Below, one piece after another: positions 1 to 8,287 of a stretch of 35,556 nucleotides of DNA. The position numbers and the translations under genes are program-made. The notes under the pieces were generated by a model that was not told the DNA's origin, ran no database searches, and saw nothing but the letters and a program-made list of their open reading frames with translations. The DNA is taken from positions 1 to 35,556 of the forward strand of contig CAMUHU010000010.1 in NCBI GenBank assembly GCA_947088765.1, written 5' to 3'. Within the stretch, counting starts at the first letter, position 1; the number at the start of each line of letters is the position of its first letter. This stretch comes from an uncultured Clostridium sp. Its GTDB lineage: Bacteria; Bacillota; Clostridia; TANB77; CAG-508.

Positions 1-114
1 CTTGAATCACTTTTTTTCTATATTTTTTGTTTCACATCAATTGTAACACTACATTCTGTACAATAAATATACTTATATTTTATGCACTTTATTAATAAAA
101 TATTATATTAATAA

Positions 115-145
115 AGCACCCAACAATTATTTCTTGTTTGGTGCT
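115..145 (-). terminator. Probable terminator hairpin overlapping a gene end
   Basis: The arms AGCACCCAACAA and TTGTTTGGTGCT pair with one mismatch around a 7-nt loop. On the minus strand the stem is followed by a T-rich run. One arm encodes the last codons (APNKK) of the small gene that ends at 127, so gene end and terminator overlap. The remaining 114 bases to the window edge show no gene that I can support. Confidence 0.6.
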
Positions 146-369
146 ATTATTATACTAATATCATCTGATTTTTTATATTTTTTTATTATATCTTCTGAGA
201 ATGATGCTACTTGATTTGATAATACTATTGTTTTATAATTGTTATCTACTAATTCCTTTAGCTTATTATCTATCATATCAAAATCATCAATATCATATAC
301 ATCCATTCCTAAGTTTTTAAATAATTTAAAACTATCATCCTCTTTATATTTTATCCAAGATATTTTCAT
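127..369 (-). CDS. Small protein resembling V-type ATPase subunit F
   Basis: This is an 80-residue protein starting MKISWIKY. I chose the internal ATG at 369 because AGGAGAG lies just upstream; the longer frame to 459 would run through a palindromic repeat. The layout is a short N-terminal strand, an acidic middle (YDIDDFDMIDNKLKEL) and a strand-helix unit reading YKTIVLSNQVASFSEDII. This recalls V/A-type ATP synthase subunit F, where a short Rossmann-like domain ends in a conserved beta strand. No other V-ATPase subunit is nearby; the gene follows clpB by about 100 bp and could be read from its transcript. The family call rests on general pattern only, so treat it as a hypothetical protein with weak F-subunit resemblance. 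Confidence 0.55.
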   Translation of the reverse strand: MKISWIKYKEDDSFKLFKNLGMDVYDIDDFDMIDNKLKELVDNNYKTIVLSNQVASFSEDIIKKYKKSDDISIIIAPNKK

Positions 370-447
370 ATTCTCTCCTATTAATTCTATTTCTATTATC
401 TTGAACAATTTGTTGTTTTTTATACATATAAATTTTTTGTTACAGCA

Positions 448-472
448 GGGCACATGCAATGTGCCCCTACAT
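448..472. repeat. GGGCAC-family palindrome, copy 1
   Basis: GGGCACAT and ATGTGCCC form a perfect 8-bp stem around GCA, followed on the plus strand by CTACAT. It sits directly behind the clpB stop codon. It belongs to the seven-copy family described in the findings. It has no adjoining T-run, so it is not an obvious classical terminator. Confidence 0.8.
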
Positions 473-3067
473 TTATTTAATTAATAATTCACCATCTTTG
501 TAATCTACTATTACTTTTGTATTTGGTAATATTTCTTGCATTATTATCTTCTTTGCTATCAAAGTTTCTAATTTCTTTTGTACAAATCTTTTTAATGGTC
601 TTGCACCATATACTTCATCATATCCATTGTCTATTAGATAATCTTTTGCATTCTGTGTTAATTCTAGTTTTATTTGTTTATCCTCTAACCTTCTTTCTAG
701 GTCTTTTATTAATAATTCTAAAATTTTTGATATCTCATTCTTCATTAATGGTTTATAAAATACTATTTCATCAAGACGATTTAAAAATTCTGGTCTAAAG
801 TTAGATTTTAGTAATTTTTCTACCTCGTCTTTTGCTTTTTCTGATATTTCTCCATTGTCTTGTATTCCTTCTAATATATAATCTGAACCTAAGTTAGATG
901 TCATTATTATTATAGTGTTTTTAAAATCCACTGTTCTTCCTTGTGAGTCTGTAATACGTCCATCATCTAGTACTTGTAATAATATATTAAATACATCTGG
1001 ATGTGCTTTTTCAATTTCATCAAATAATACTACTGAATATGGTTTTCTTCTTACTGCTTCTGTTAATTGTCCGCCTTCCTCATATCCTACATATCCTGGA
1101 GGTGCACCTATTAGTCTTGATACAGAATATTTCTCCATATACTCAGACATATCTATTCTAATTATATTATGTTCATCATCAAATAAAGCTTCTGCTAATG
1201 ATTTTGCAAGTTCTGTTTTTCCTACTCCTGTTGGTCCCAAAAACATGAATGAACCTATTGGTCGTTTTGGGTCTCCAATTCCTGCTCTTGAACGTATTAT
1301 TGCTTCTGATACTTTTTCTACTGCTTCCTCTTGCCCAATAACTCTTTTATGCAAAATTTCTGGTAAATTTATTATTTTTTCTCTTTCTCCTTCCATTAGC
1401 TTAGTAACTGGTATTCCTGTCCATCTCGAAATAATTTTTGAAATTTCATCTTCGGTAACTTTATTTCTTAATAAACTATCTTCTTTACCTTTTTCTGATA
1501 TCTCTTCTTCTATTTTTAACTGCTTTTGTAATTCTGGTAATTTACCATATTTTAATTCTGCTGCTTTATTTAATTCATAGGCTCTTTCTGCTCTTTCGAT
1601 TTCAGCATTTATTTTTTCTATTTCTTCTCTTAATTTTTGAACTTTTACTATTGCTTCTCTTTCATTTTCCCATTTGGCTTTCATTTCATTAAACTTTGTC
1701 TTTAGTTCAGCTATTTCTTTTTGTATATTTGATAATCTTTGTTTTGAGATTTCGTCATTTTCCTTTTTTAATGCGGTTTCTTCTATTTCTAATTGCATTA
1801 TTTTTCTTGATATCTCATCTAGCTCTGATGGCATTGATTCCATTTCTGTTTTTATTAGGGCACATGCTTCGTCTACTAAATCTATTGCCTTATCTGGTAA
1901 AAATCTGTCTGAGATATATCTATGTGATAGAGTTGAAGCAGCAATTAGAGCATTATCCGCAATTTTTACTCCATGATATACTTCATATCTTTCTTTTAAT
2001 CCTCTTAATATTGAAATGGTATCTTCGATAGTTGGTTCATCTACTTGAACTGGTTGAAAACGTCTTTCTAATGCTTGGTCTTTTTCTATATATTGTCTAT
2101 ATTCATTTAAAGTAGTAGCTCCTATACAGTGTAATTCTCCTCTAGCAAGCATTGGTTTTAATAAATTTCCTGCATCCATTGCTCCATCTGTTTTTCCTGC
2201 ACCAACTATTGTATGAATTTCATCTATAAATAATATTATTTTACCTTTGCTCTTTTTTATCTCCTGTAATACTGCTTTTAATCTTTCCTCAAATTCTCCT
2301 CTATATTTTGCTCCTGCCACTAATGCACCCATATCTAATGAAAATATAGTACATTCTTTTAGTCCCTCTGGAACATCGCCTCTTACAATTCTTAATGCTA
2401 GGCCTTCTGCTATTGCTGTTTTTCCAACTCCTGGTTCACCTATTAAACAAGGATTATTTTTTGTTTTTCTAGATAGAATTCTTATTACATTTCTAATTTC
2501 ACTATCTCTACCTATTACTGGATCTAATTTTTGACTACGAGCAAGTTCTACTAGATCTTGACCATATTTTTTTAATACATCATAAGTAGATTCAGGGTTA
2601 TCTGATGTAACTCTTGTATTTCCTCTTACACTTGCTAAAACTTTCAAAAATTCATTTTTATTTATATTATATTTTGTAAATAAGTCTTTTACTTCTCTAT
2701 TAGCATTATCTATCAAAGAAATCATAATATGTTCAACAGATACATATTCATCTTTCATATTTTTAGCTATTTTCTCTGATTTAGTTAATACTAAGTCTAC
2801 ATCTTGTGATACATAAAATCCATCATTTGGTCTAGCTCCACCTGTAATTTTAGGTTTCTTTTCTACTTTTTCTTTTACATGATTTTGAAAAGCACTTTCA
2901 TCAATTTTCATCTTTTTTAATAGTTCTTTTACTAAACTATTATCTTGCTCTAATAATGCTAGTAGTAAATGTTCTTGCTCTATTTGAGCATTTTGATTTT
3001 CTATAGCTAATTCTTGTGCTCCTTGTATTGCTTCTAATGATTTTTGTGTGAATTTTTGTATATCCAT
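473..3067 (-). CDS. clpB: ATP-dependent chaperone ClpB (Hsp100 disaggregase)
   Basis: ClpB is a hexameric AAA+ disaggregase that pulls polypeptides out of aggregates together with DnaK in the cytosol. The 864 residues are the normal full length. The order is a Clp N-terminal repeat domain (about 1-145), AAA-1 with Walker A GEPGVGKT at about 200 and FIDEIH as Walker B, a long charged coiled-coil middle domain (about 400-520) that marks ClpB rather than ClpC, AAA-2 with GPTGVGKT and FDEIEKAHPD, and a C-terminal oligomerisation domain (RPLKRF region). There is no UvrB/UvrC motif or ClpP loop that would suggest ClpC or ClpA. A good ribosome site precedes ATG 3067. A CIRCE operator about 80-105 bp upstream indicates HrcA-controlled heat-shock regulation. 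Confidence 0.98.
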   Translation of the reverse strand: MDIQKFTQKSLEAIQGAQELAIENQNAQIEQEHLLLALLEQDNSLVKELLKKMKIDESAFQNHVKEKVEKKPKITGGARPNDGFYVSQDVDLVLTKSEKIAKNMKDEYVSVEHIMISLIDNANREVKDLFTKYNINKNEFLKVLASVRGNTRVTSDNPESTYDVLKKYGQDLVELARSQKLDPVIGRDSEIRNVIRILSRKTKNNPCLIGEPGVGKTAIAEGLALRIVRGDVPEGLKECTIFSLDMGALVAGAKYRGEFEERLKAVLQEIKKSKGKIILFIDEIHTIVGAGKTDGAMDAGNLLKPMLARGELHCIGATTLNEYRQYIEKDQALERRFQPVQVDEPTIEDTISILRGLKERYEVYHGVKIADNALIAASTLSHRYISDRFLPDKAIDLVDEACALIKTEMESMPSELDEISRKIMQLEIEETALKKENDEISKQRLSNIQKEIAELKTKFNEMKAKWENEREAIVKVQKLREEIEKINAEIERAERAYELNKAAELKYGKLPELQKQLKIEEEISEKGKEDSLLRNKVTEDEISKIISRWTGIPVTKLMEGEREKIINLPEILHKRVIGQEEAVEKVSEAIIRSRAGIGDPKRPIGSFMFLGPTGVGKTELAKSLAEALFDDEHNIIRIDMSEYMEKYSVSRLIGAPPGYVGYEEGGQLTEAVRRKPYSVVLFDEIEKAHPDVFNILLQVLDDGRITDSQGRTVDFKNTIIIMTSNLGSDYILEGIQDNGEISEKAKDEVEKLLKSNFRPEFLNRLDEIVFYKPLMKNEISKILELLIKDLERRLEDKQIKLELTQNAKDYLIDNGYDEVYGARPLKRFVQKKLETLIAKKIIMQEILPNTKVIVDYKDGELLIK

Positions 3068-3102
3068 TGATTATACCTCCTTATTCTATTATTCCCAATT
3101 TA

Positions 3103-3129
3103 TCTAACTTCTAATTTCTAACCTCTAGA
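3103..3129. repeat. TTAGAA-type low-complexity repeat, copy 1
   Basis: The string CTAACTTCTAATTTCTAACC is made of near-heptameric units. Similar strings recur at 26671-26700 and 28386-28458, always in intergenic DNA. Here it lies in the clpB leader between the promoter and the ribosome site. Confidence 0.5.
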
Positions 3130-3131
3130 AT

Positions 3132-3160
3132 ATTATATACTCAAAAATTAGCACTGTCAA
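3132..3160 (-). promoter_or_regulatory. Consensus sigma-A promoter of clpB
   Basis: On the minus strand, TTGACA (3155-3160) and TATAAT (3132-3137) are separated by exactly 17 bp, a perfect housekeeping promoter. The -35 box lies inside the CIRCE inverted repeat, so repressor binding would block it. Confidence 0.88.
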
Positions 3161-3174
3161 TATGAGAGTGCTAA
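3148..3174. promoter_or_regulatory. CIRCE operator (HrcA binding site)
   Basis: The inverted repeat TTAGCACTG, 9-bp spacer, GAGTGCTAA matches the CIRCE consensus at all but one arm position. CIRCE is the operator of the heat-shock repressor HrcA. Its position over the clpB -35 box predicts repression at normal temperature and induction on protein-folding stress. Confidence 0.93.
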
Positions 3175-3197
3175 TTTTCACATAATGTTCATTTTTT

Positions 3198-3362
3198 AAC
3201 GCAAAATTTATTTTTAAATCTTGTGAAATTTGCTTCACAAATTTCCCATGCTTAGATCTATAAATTTTGCTACAACGCAAAATTTATTTTTAAATCTTGT
3301 GAAATTTGCTTCACAAATTTCCCATGCTTAGTTCCATAAATTTTGCTACAACGCAAAATTTA
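3198..3362. repeat. 76-bp tandem repeat downstream of gpr
   Basis: There are two nearly identical 76-bp units (3198-3273 and 3274-3349) and the start of a third, which is the 3' end of gpr itself. Each unit contains GAAATTTG-cttca-CAAATTTC, and each junction forms TAAATTTTGC-tacaac-GCAAAATTTA. The second junction hairpin contains the gpr stop codon. The likely origin is duplication of a gpr terminator segment. The array separates gpr from the clpB promoter and may insulate it. Confidence 0.88.
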
Positions 3363-4281
3363 TTCCTCTTGCGACCACATTTTTCATGTTGTCGATTAGG
3401 TCGTCTATTTCTTTGGGTGTTACTATCATGTTATAGTCGTTTGGTACTAATGCTTCTTTTATTGTTTCGTAGTTGTCTTCGTCTTTTAGTTTGTTTAGAT
3501 ATTCGTTTGATTGTGCTTCTTGTTGTAGTTTTTCTATGAATAAGTCTAAACAGTCGTTTACTAATACAGCACTTTCTACTACTGTTGGTATTCCTAATGC
3601 AACTACCGGTATTCCAAGTGTCTTTTTGCTTAGTTCTTTTCTTGTGTTTCCAACTCCTGCTCCTGGTACTATTCCTGTGTCTGCTATTTGTATTGTACTA
3701 CTTATTCTTTCTATGCTCCTAGAAGCTAATGCATCTATTACTATTATTAATTTTGGTTTTATATTGTCTACTATTCCTTTTAATATTTCTAGTGTTTCTA
3801 TTCCTGTTGTCCCTAATACTCCTGGAGATATTGCACTTACTGGTCTTGTTCCTTCTTCTAAGTATTCAGGCATATAGTTTAATATATGTCTTGTTACATC
3901 TATTTCAGTTATTGCTTTAGGTCCTAATGAATCTGGTGTTACATATTCATTTCCAAGTCCTACTACTAAAATATCTTCTGCTTTACCAATTTGAGCATCT
4001 ATTAATGCTTTTAATTCTCTTGATAATATATCTGCTGCACTTTGAATTCCATCTTCATCAATGCTTTTTATTTTCTTTATATCTATTGTTATATAATTTC
4101 CTATTGGTTTTCCTAATGCTTTTTCTCCTTCTTCTGTTGTTATTTTTACCCTTGTTGTAGTTATTTCTTCACTGTCTATTATTTCTTCTGCCTCAACTCC
4201 CTCAATCTCATTTTCAATCTTATTTGCTTTTTTAAAAATCTCTCGTCTTTCAACTGCCAAATCTGTTCTAAAATTATACAT
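3346..4281 (-). CDS. gpr: Germination protease Gpr (spore endopeptidase)
   Basis: Gpr degrades small acid-soluble spore proteins during germination, releasing amino acids and freeing DNA. The protein is 311 residues, somewhat shorter than Bacillus Gpr. It begins MYNFRTDLAVERRE, which contains the RTDLAVE segment near the zymogen self-processing site. Family blocks follow: VVGLGNEYVTPDSLGP, SAISPGVLGTTGIET, VIDALASRS, GIVPGAGVGNTRKEL and GIPTVVESA. AGAAGGAGATGAG precedes ATG 4281. The gene places the organism among endospore formers or their close relatives. No SASP gene is in the window. The last codons are part of the tandem repeat that follows. Confidence 0.97.
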   Translation of the reverse strand: MYNFRTDLAVERREIFKKANKIENEIEGVEAEEIIDSEEITTTRVKITTEEGEKALGKPIGNYITIDIKKIKSIDEDGIQSAADILSRELKALIDAQIGKAEDILVVGLGNEYVTPDSLGPKAITEIDVTRHILNYMPEYLEEGTRPVSAISPGVLGTTGIETLEILKGIVDNIKPKLIIVIDALASRSIERISSTIQIADTGIVPGAGVGNTRKELSKKTLGIPVVALGIPTVVESAVLVNDCLDLFIEKLQQEAQSNEYLNKLKDEDNYETIKEALVPNDYNMIVTPKEIDDLIDNMKNVVARGINFAL

Positions 4282-4336
4282 ATATTCTCATCTCCTTCTC
4301 ATATTATTTTCTATTAATAAAATTTTATACTAAAAA

Positions 4337-4354
4337 AGCACGATATGACGTGCT
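4337..4354 (-). terminator. Terminator after the HIT-like gene
   Basis: The AGCACG/CGTGCT stem has a 6-nt loop. On the minus strand it is followed by TTTTTT, typical of an intrinsic terminator. It ends the HIT-like gene before gpr. Confidence 0.75.
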
Positions 4355-4362
4355 CTTTGTAA

Positions 4363-4886
4363 TTATATCTTCCATTTTGATTTATTATATTTTTCGCTTT
4401 TTTCTAAAGTTTCCATTTCTTCTATAATACATTTTATATCTTCATCATTTAAAGGTTTAAAATCATCATAAAATCCTGTTGACCTATCTGGAAGATATGC
4501 GCTTCTGGCCATTTTTGTTTTTTTGCATCCACAGTCCTTCCAAAAATATGTTCATGAAAAAATGGCTTTTTAGTATTTCCTTCTTTATCTGGTTTCCAAG
4601 CCCAGTTACCAGCTTCAAAAAAATTTAATCTAATAATGTCTATACCACGTTTTTTCATTGCTTTTACAAATGCTTCACATATCATCTGAGATAGTCTTTT
4701 TTCTTCTAATAATAAGTCTGGTGTAAAGTCTAAATTTGAGTCAAATCTATATTTATCTCCTGAAGCATGTATTTTAATATGCCCACCTTCTTCTCTTGAA
4801 ACTAAAGGTCTTTCTGAAGCTACTGCTACAAAATTTTCGGTTTTCCAAATTATTTTATTTCCATTTATATTTTCCATTTCTTCCAT
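4363..4886 (-). pseudogene. HIT-like family protein, frameshifted
   Basis: The first 145-codon frame runs from ATG 4886 to a stop at 4449. Family-like sequence breaks off near 4499-4502 (GCGC) after KKQKWPEA and resumes in another frame as YLPDRSTGFYDDFKPLNDED, ending KSKWKI and TAA at 4363-4365. The total of 524 nt is 3n+2, so one base is missing or two (GC) are extra. The segment FFHEHIFGR recalls the histidine-triad HxHxG pattern of nucleotide hydrolases and transferases, but I regard that family call as tentative. The joined protein would be about 174 residues. It may be a pseudogene, since the neighbouring DNA is decayed, or a sequencing indel. Confidence 0.68.
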
Positions 4887-4902
4887 ATATTATCTTCCCT
4901 TT

Positions 4903-4980
4903 CTATACTAATTTACTAAAATTTCTTCTACCATACAAAATTCTTCTTATTTCCATAGTATCTTCATATTTTTTATCCAT
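4903..4980 (-). pseudogene. Truncated toxin-like start, 25 codons
   Basis: A 25-codon frame starting MDKKYEDTMEIRRILYG overlaps the stop of the antitoxin-like remnant (ATGGATAA) and is preceded by GAGGAGG. That overlapping arrangement is typical of toxin genes behind antitoxins, but the frame ends after 25 codons, 16 nt before the HIT-like start. It may be a remnant or a leader peptide. The toxin identity is inferred from position only. Confidence 0.35.
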
Positions 4981-5098
4981 TCAATTTCCTCCTCAATTTA
5001 TCAAACACTTCTTCATGAGTAAGGTATTGGGTATTTGGGTTATCAGCTTCTTTTTCTGCTTCATCTAAAGCATTTTCTATATATTCATTATTTCTATT
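4973..5098 (-). pseudogene. C-terminal remnant of a RelB-like antitoxin
   Basis: About 40 codons without a start encode EYIENALDEAEKEADNPN and then TQYLTHEEVFDKLRRKLNG. That acidic helix plus a short 'LTHEEVFDKLR' tail is characteristic of RelB/YefM-type antitoxin C-termini. TAA and TGA codons lie directly upstream in the same frame, so the N-terminal DNA-binding half is missing. The rest of the 4887-5148 gap holds only the toxin-like stub and no promoter that I can support. Confidence 0.5.
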
Positions 5099-5148
5099 TT
5101 ATCACCATTTTGCTCTAAAAACAATAAGTTATTTAATTCATAACTTAA

Positions 5149-6168
5149 TTACGAGCAATACCTACATAGTATACTCTCTAGTCCTATGTTTATATCAATA
5201 TTTCCTATTTTATAATTATAGTCTAAGTTTATTAATTCGTGTAATATTGTTTCTAGTTCCACAGTTTTAAAGTACTTACTTTGTGTTTTGTATTTATTTA
5301 CTAAAAATATTTGATTTGGTTTTAAGTTTAGTTCTGTTGCTATATTTCTATTTTGCTCTTCTGCTAATTTTACTGTGTATATTTTTTTACAATGATTATA
5401 TAGAGTTATTAATATTTTTTGTATTGGTTCTTTTGAATATAATAGTTCATTTAATATTTTTATTACTTGTGTGATATTCTTTTTTCCCATATTATCTGTT
5501 AAGTCAAATATGTTACTATCTATTGTTTTTGTACACATTGAGTCTATGTCTTTATTTTGTATTGTTCCATTTTCTCCTACATAGTCTATTAATTTTCTTA
5601 TTTCGCTTATTAATGTTTGCATGTTTGTTCCACATACATCTATCAGATGGTTTGTTGTAGCTGTTGTAATATTTACTTTATACTTATTACAAATTTTTTT
5701 TAATCTTTTTTCTATTTGATATGGTTTTTGAAATTCAAAATTACAGATTATTCCTCCATTTTTTTGTATTGTTTCTAATAGTTCGGTTTTGTCTATTTCT
5801 TCTTCTATGATTACTAATATGTTTTCTTCTCGTTGATTTATTTTTATGTATTCATTTAGCTTTTCTCTTGTTGATGTTATGTCTATATTGCTTCCTCTTT
5901 TTTTTGCTTCTTTTTTTAATAGTTTTGCGTTTTTTACTACAATTAATTTTCTAGGATATCCAAAGGCTGGTGTTTGCATTTCTGATATTAATGTGTTTAG
6001 GTTTGTTTCGTCTATTTGTATATAATTTATTCCGTTTGCTATTTCTCCAAAGTTTTTCTTTATGTTTTTTAGACAATTTTCTAAAAGGAATATTTCTTCC
6101 CCATATAATACATATATTGGTGCTAGTTTTTCACTTTTTAGTTCCTTTTCTAGTTCTTCTATTGTCAT
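5149..6168 (-). CDS. holA: DNA polymerase III subunit delta
   Basis: HolA opens the sliding clamp within the clamp loader complex. The 339 residues are the normal length. The N-terminus TIEELEKELKSEKLAPIYVL and then YGEEIFLLE match the family start (short helix, then 'IYLLYGEE'). The AAA-like fold follows with degenerate nucleotide motifs (FGYPRKLIVVKNAKLL), then a linker helix and a C-terminal helical collar domain (EPIQKILITLYNHCKKIY). Its substrate partners DnaX and delta-prime are not in the window. It lies 62 bp behind the debranching enzyme gene with a hairpin between, so it may be partly co-transcribed with the upstream genes. Confidence 0.95.
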   Translation of the reverse strand: MTIEELEKELKSEKLAPIYVLYGEEIFLLENCLKNIKKNFGEIANGINYIQIDETNLNTLISEMQTPAFGYPRKLIVVKNAKLLKKEAKKRGSNIDITSTREKLNEYIKINQREENILVIIEEEIDKTELLETIQKNGGIICNFEFQKPYQIEKRLKKICNKYKVNITTATTNHLIDVCGTNMQTLISEIRKLIDYVGENGTIQNKDIDSMCTKTIDSNIFDLTDNMGKKNITQVIKILNELLYSKEPIQKILITLYNHCKKIYTVKLAEEQNRNIATELNLKPNQIFLVNKYKTQSKYFKTVELETILHELINLDYNYKIGNIDINIGLESILCRYCS

Positions 6169-6201
6169 TTTTTTAGTCCTTTCATTTATATTAATCTATA
6201 C

Positions 6202-6229
6202 GAGGAAAATCTGCTTCGCAGTTTTCCTC
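6202..6229 (-). terminator. Strong hairpin between debranching enzyme and holA
   Basis: GAGGAAAA-t-CTGC pairs with GCAG-TTTTCCTC around TTC, giving a 12-bp stem with a one-base bulge. It begins directly after the upstream stop codon. It lacks a proper T-run on the minus strand, so it may act as a 3'-end stabiliser or partial terminator. Confidence 0.6.
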
Positions 6230-6230
6230 T

Positions 6231-8234
6231 CTAGCTTAATATAATTCTATATACCTCCGCTATACTCCATCCTTGAGCTGTTGTCCCTTTTCCTTGATAT
6301 GGTTCTTGTGTGTCATATATTTCTGATATACTTCCCATTACTCCATCTGCATATAATGCTTTCATAAAGGTTTCTTTTGTGTCTTTTTTTAGTTTCTTTA
6401 TTTTTTTTGCTATTTTTTCTTTTTGTTCTTCATCACTTGTATTCATCATGTTTCTTAATGCATCATAATATAATCCTAATAACCATGGCCATACTGGTCC
6501 TTGATGATAACTTAAGTCCCTTTTTAAGGAGTCTCCTTCATATATTTCTACATAGTTTGGTTCTCCTTTTGCAAGTGTTCTTAGTCCATATTTGGTTAAT
6601 AGCTTTTTTTCTACTGTTGATATAACATTTTTTGCTATTTCACTTTCTATGTCTAGTATTGGATATGTTAAACTTAATGAAAATAGTTGATTTGGTCTTA
6701 TTTTGCTATCTCCAATTACATCATATAAACATTTCTTTTTTTCATTATAAAATTGATTTTTGAAACTTTCTTTACATTTGTCTGCCAATTCTCTGTATTC
6801 TTTTGAAACTTTTTTGCCTTCAAATATGCTTGATAGTTCCTCCATTGTCATTAATGCATTGTACCATAACGCATTTATTTCAACAACTTTTCCATTTCTT
6901 GGAGTTATTGCATATCCATCATATTTTACATCCATCCATGTGTTTTGTGTGTTTATTGTTCCTGATGATATTAAACCATCTCCGTCTAAATGAATGTTAT
7001 TTTCATCAAAGTCTATTCCTCTTTTATAATAGTCTATTATGTTTTTTAGTTTGCTATATATACTCTTTATGAATTCTATATCACTTGTATATCTTAGATA
7101 TTTATTTATTTGTTCAAATAATAGTAATGATGCATCTGCACTATTATATAATGGTCTATTATTGTCATCTGCAAATCCATTTGGAACTAACCCAAATCTT
7201 ATGTTATTTGTAAATGTTAAGATTATTTCTTTTGCAATATCATATCTATGTGGTATTAATAATAATCCTTCAAAAGCAATTAAAGAGTCTCTTCCCCAAT
7301 CTAAAAACCATGGGAATCCTGCGAGTATTGTGTGTAGTTTTGTGTTTTTTCTATATGCTATAAAGTTGTCTGCTGAAATTAAATATTGCTGTATCATTTT
7401 TTCATCACATTTATCATCCAATAGTTTTGATTTTTTAAATAACTTTCTTAGTCTAAAAATTTCATTTGTTATTACATCTTTTACATTTGTATTTTCTATA
7501 TCTTCATTTAATGAACATATAAATGTTATTTCCTTTTCTTCATTTTCATTAATATTAATTTCATAACGTCCTGGTACTACTAAGTTGTCTTCTGCATCAA
7601 ATCCTCTTTTTTCTTCTTCTATATAGAACATTCCTTTAAATATATCTTGATTATGTTCTATATAATTTCCTTCACTCGCTTTTATATATATAGGATTATT
7701 AAAGTGTCTGTCTAATACTATCTTTACTATATTATTTTCTTTTTCTTGTTCAATATCAAATTGGTGATAAATGCTTGCTACATGTGCGCTCCTATAGTTT
7801 ACTATTGGTGATAATGTTAATTTGGTTTTATGATTTCCATTTTTGATTTTATATGAAATACAAGTTATGTTTTTTCCATATTCCATGCATACTATCTTTT
7901 TAACTATAACATCTTCTACTTTATAAGTAAAGCTTGGTATATATTCATTATCAAATTTTGTTAAATATTTGTATCCTTTTGATATACTATTTTTGCACAT
8001 ATTTGTATATAAATTATATTTGTTATCATTGAATTCTATACTTTCATCTACTTTAGATAATATTACATATCTTAGAGCTGGTGGGTTTAATGGTGCTACT
8101 AATAATCCATGATATTTTCTTGTATTACATCCTATTATTGTAGAGGATGCATATCCTCCTATTCCATTTGTTATTAACCATTCTTTTGTAATGTCTTTTT
8201 CTAAAAGAGTTTCTTCCTTATTATTTTTTTTCAT
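6231..8234 (-). CDS. Glycogen debranching enzyme (amylo-alpha-1,6-glucosidase)
   Basis: This enzyme hydrolyses alpha-1,6 branch points in glycogen or limit dextrins in the cytosol. The 667 residues show the bacterial/archaeal debranching architecture. An N-terminal beta domain (about 1-230) opens with EWLITNGIGGYASSTIIG and RKYHGLLVAP. A C-terminal (alpha/alpha)6 GH133-type catalytic barrel (about 280-660) contains FPWFLDWGRDS, GLVPNGFADDN, YNSADASLL, RPNQLFSLSL and QGPVWPWLLGLYYDA. No signal peptide is present. No other glycogen genes are in the window. It is 53 bp behind the yvcK-like gene on the same strand. Confidence 0.95.
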   Translation of the reverse strand: MKKNNKEETLLEKDITKEWLITNGIGGYASSTIIGCNTRKYHGLLVAPLNPPALRYVILSKVDESIEFNDNKYNLYTNMCKNSISKGYKYLTKFDNEYIPSFTYKVEDVIVKKIVCMEYGKNITCISYKIKNGNHKTKLTLSPIVNYRSAHVASIYHQFDIEQEKENNIVKIVLDRHFNNPIYIKASEGNYIEHNQDIFKGMFYIEEEKRGFDAEDNLVVPGRYEININENEEKEITFICSLNEDIENTNVKDVITNEIFRLRKLFKKSKLLDDKCDEKMIQQYLISADNFIAYRKNTKLHTILAGFPWFLDWGRDSLIAFEGLLLIPHRYDIAKEIILTFTNNIRFGLVPNGFADDNNRPLYNSADASLLLFEQINKYLRYTSDIEFIKSIYSKLKNIIDYYKRGIDFDENNIHLDGDGLISSGTINTQNTWMDVKYDGYAITPRNGKVVEINALWYNALMTMEELSSIFEGKKVSKEYRELADKCKESFKNQFYNEKKKCLYDVIGDSKIRPNQLFSLSLTYPILDIESEIAKNVISTVEKKLLTKYGLRTLAKGEPNYVEIYEGDSLKRDLSYHQGPVWPWLLGLYYDALRNMMNTSDEEQKEKIAKKIKKLKKDTKETFMKALYADGVMGSISEIYDTQEPYQGKGTTAQGWSIAEVYRIILS

Positions 8235-8287
8235 TGTTTTTTCTTCCCTTCTATTGTTCTTCTCTATAATTCCTTAGTTAATGTAAT

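Noticed and set aside
127-369. A V-type ATPase operon
   Set aside because: Only one weakly F-like protein is present, with none of the other subunits.
915-1580. Long open frames on the plus strand inside clpB and other minus-strand genes
   Set aside because: Their products are leucine/serine/isoleucine-rich shadows without ribosome sites or known motifs, while the opposite frame encodes a clear conserved protein.
3198-3362. CRISPR array
   Set aside because: The 76-bp units are direct tandem copies with no variable spacers and no cas genes.
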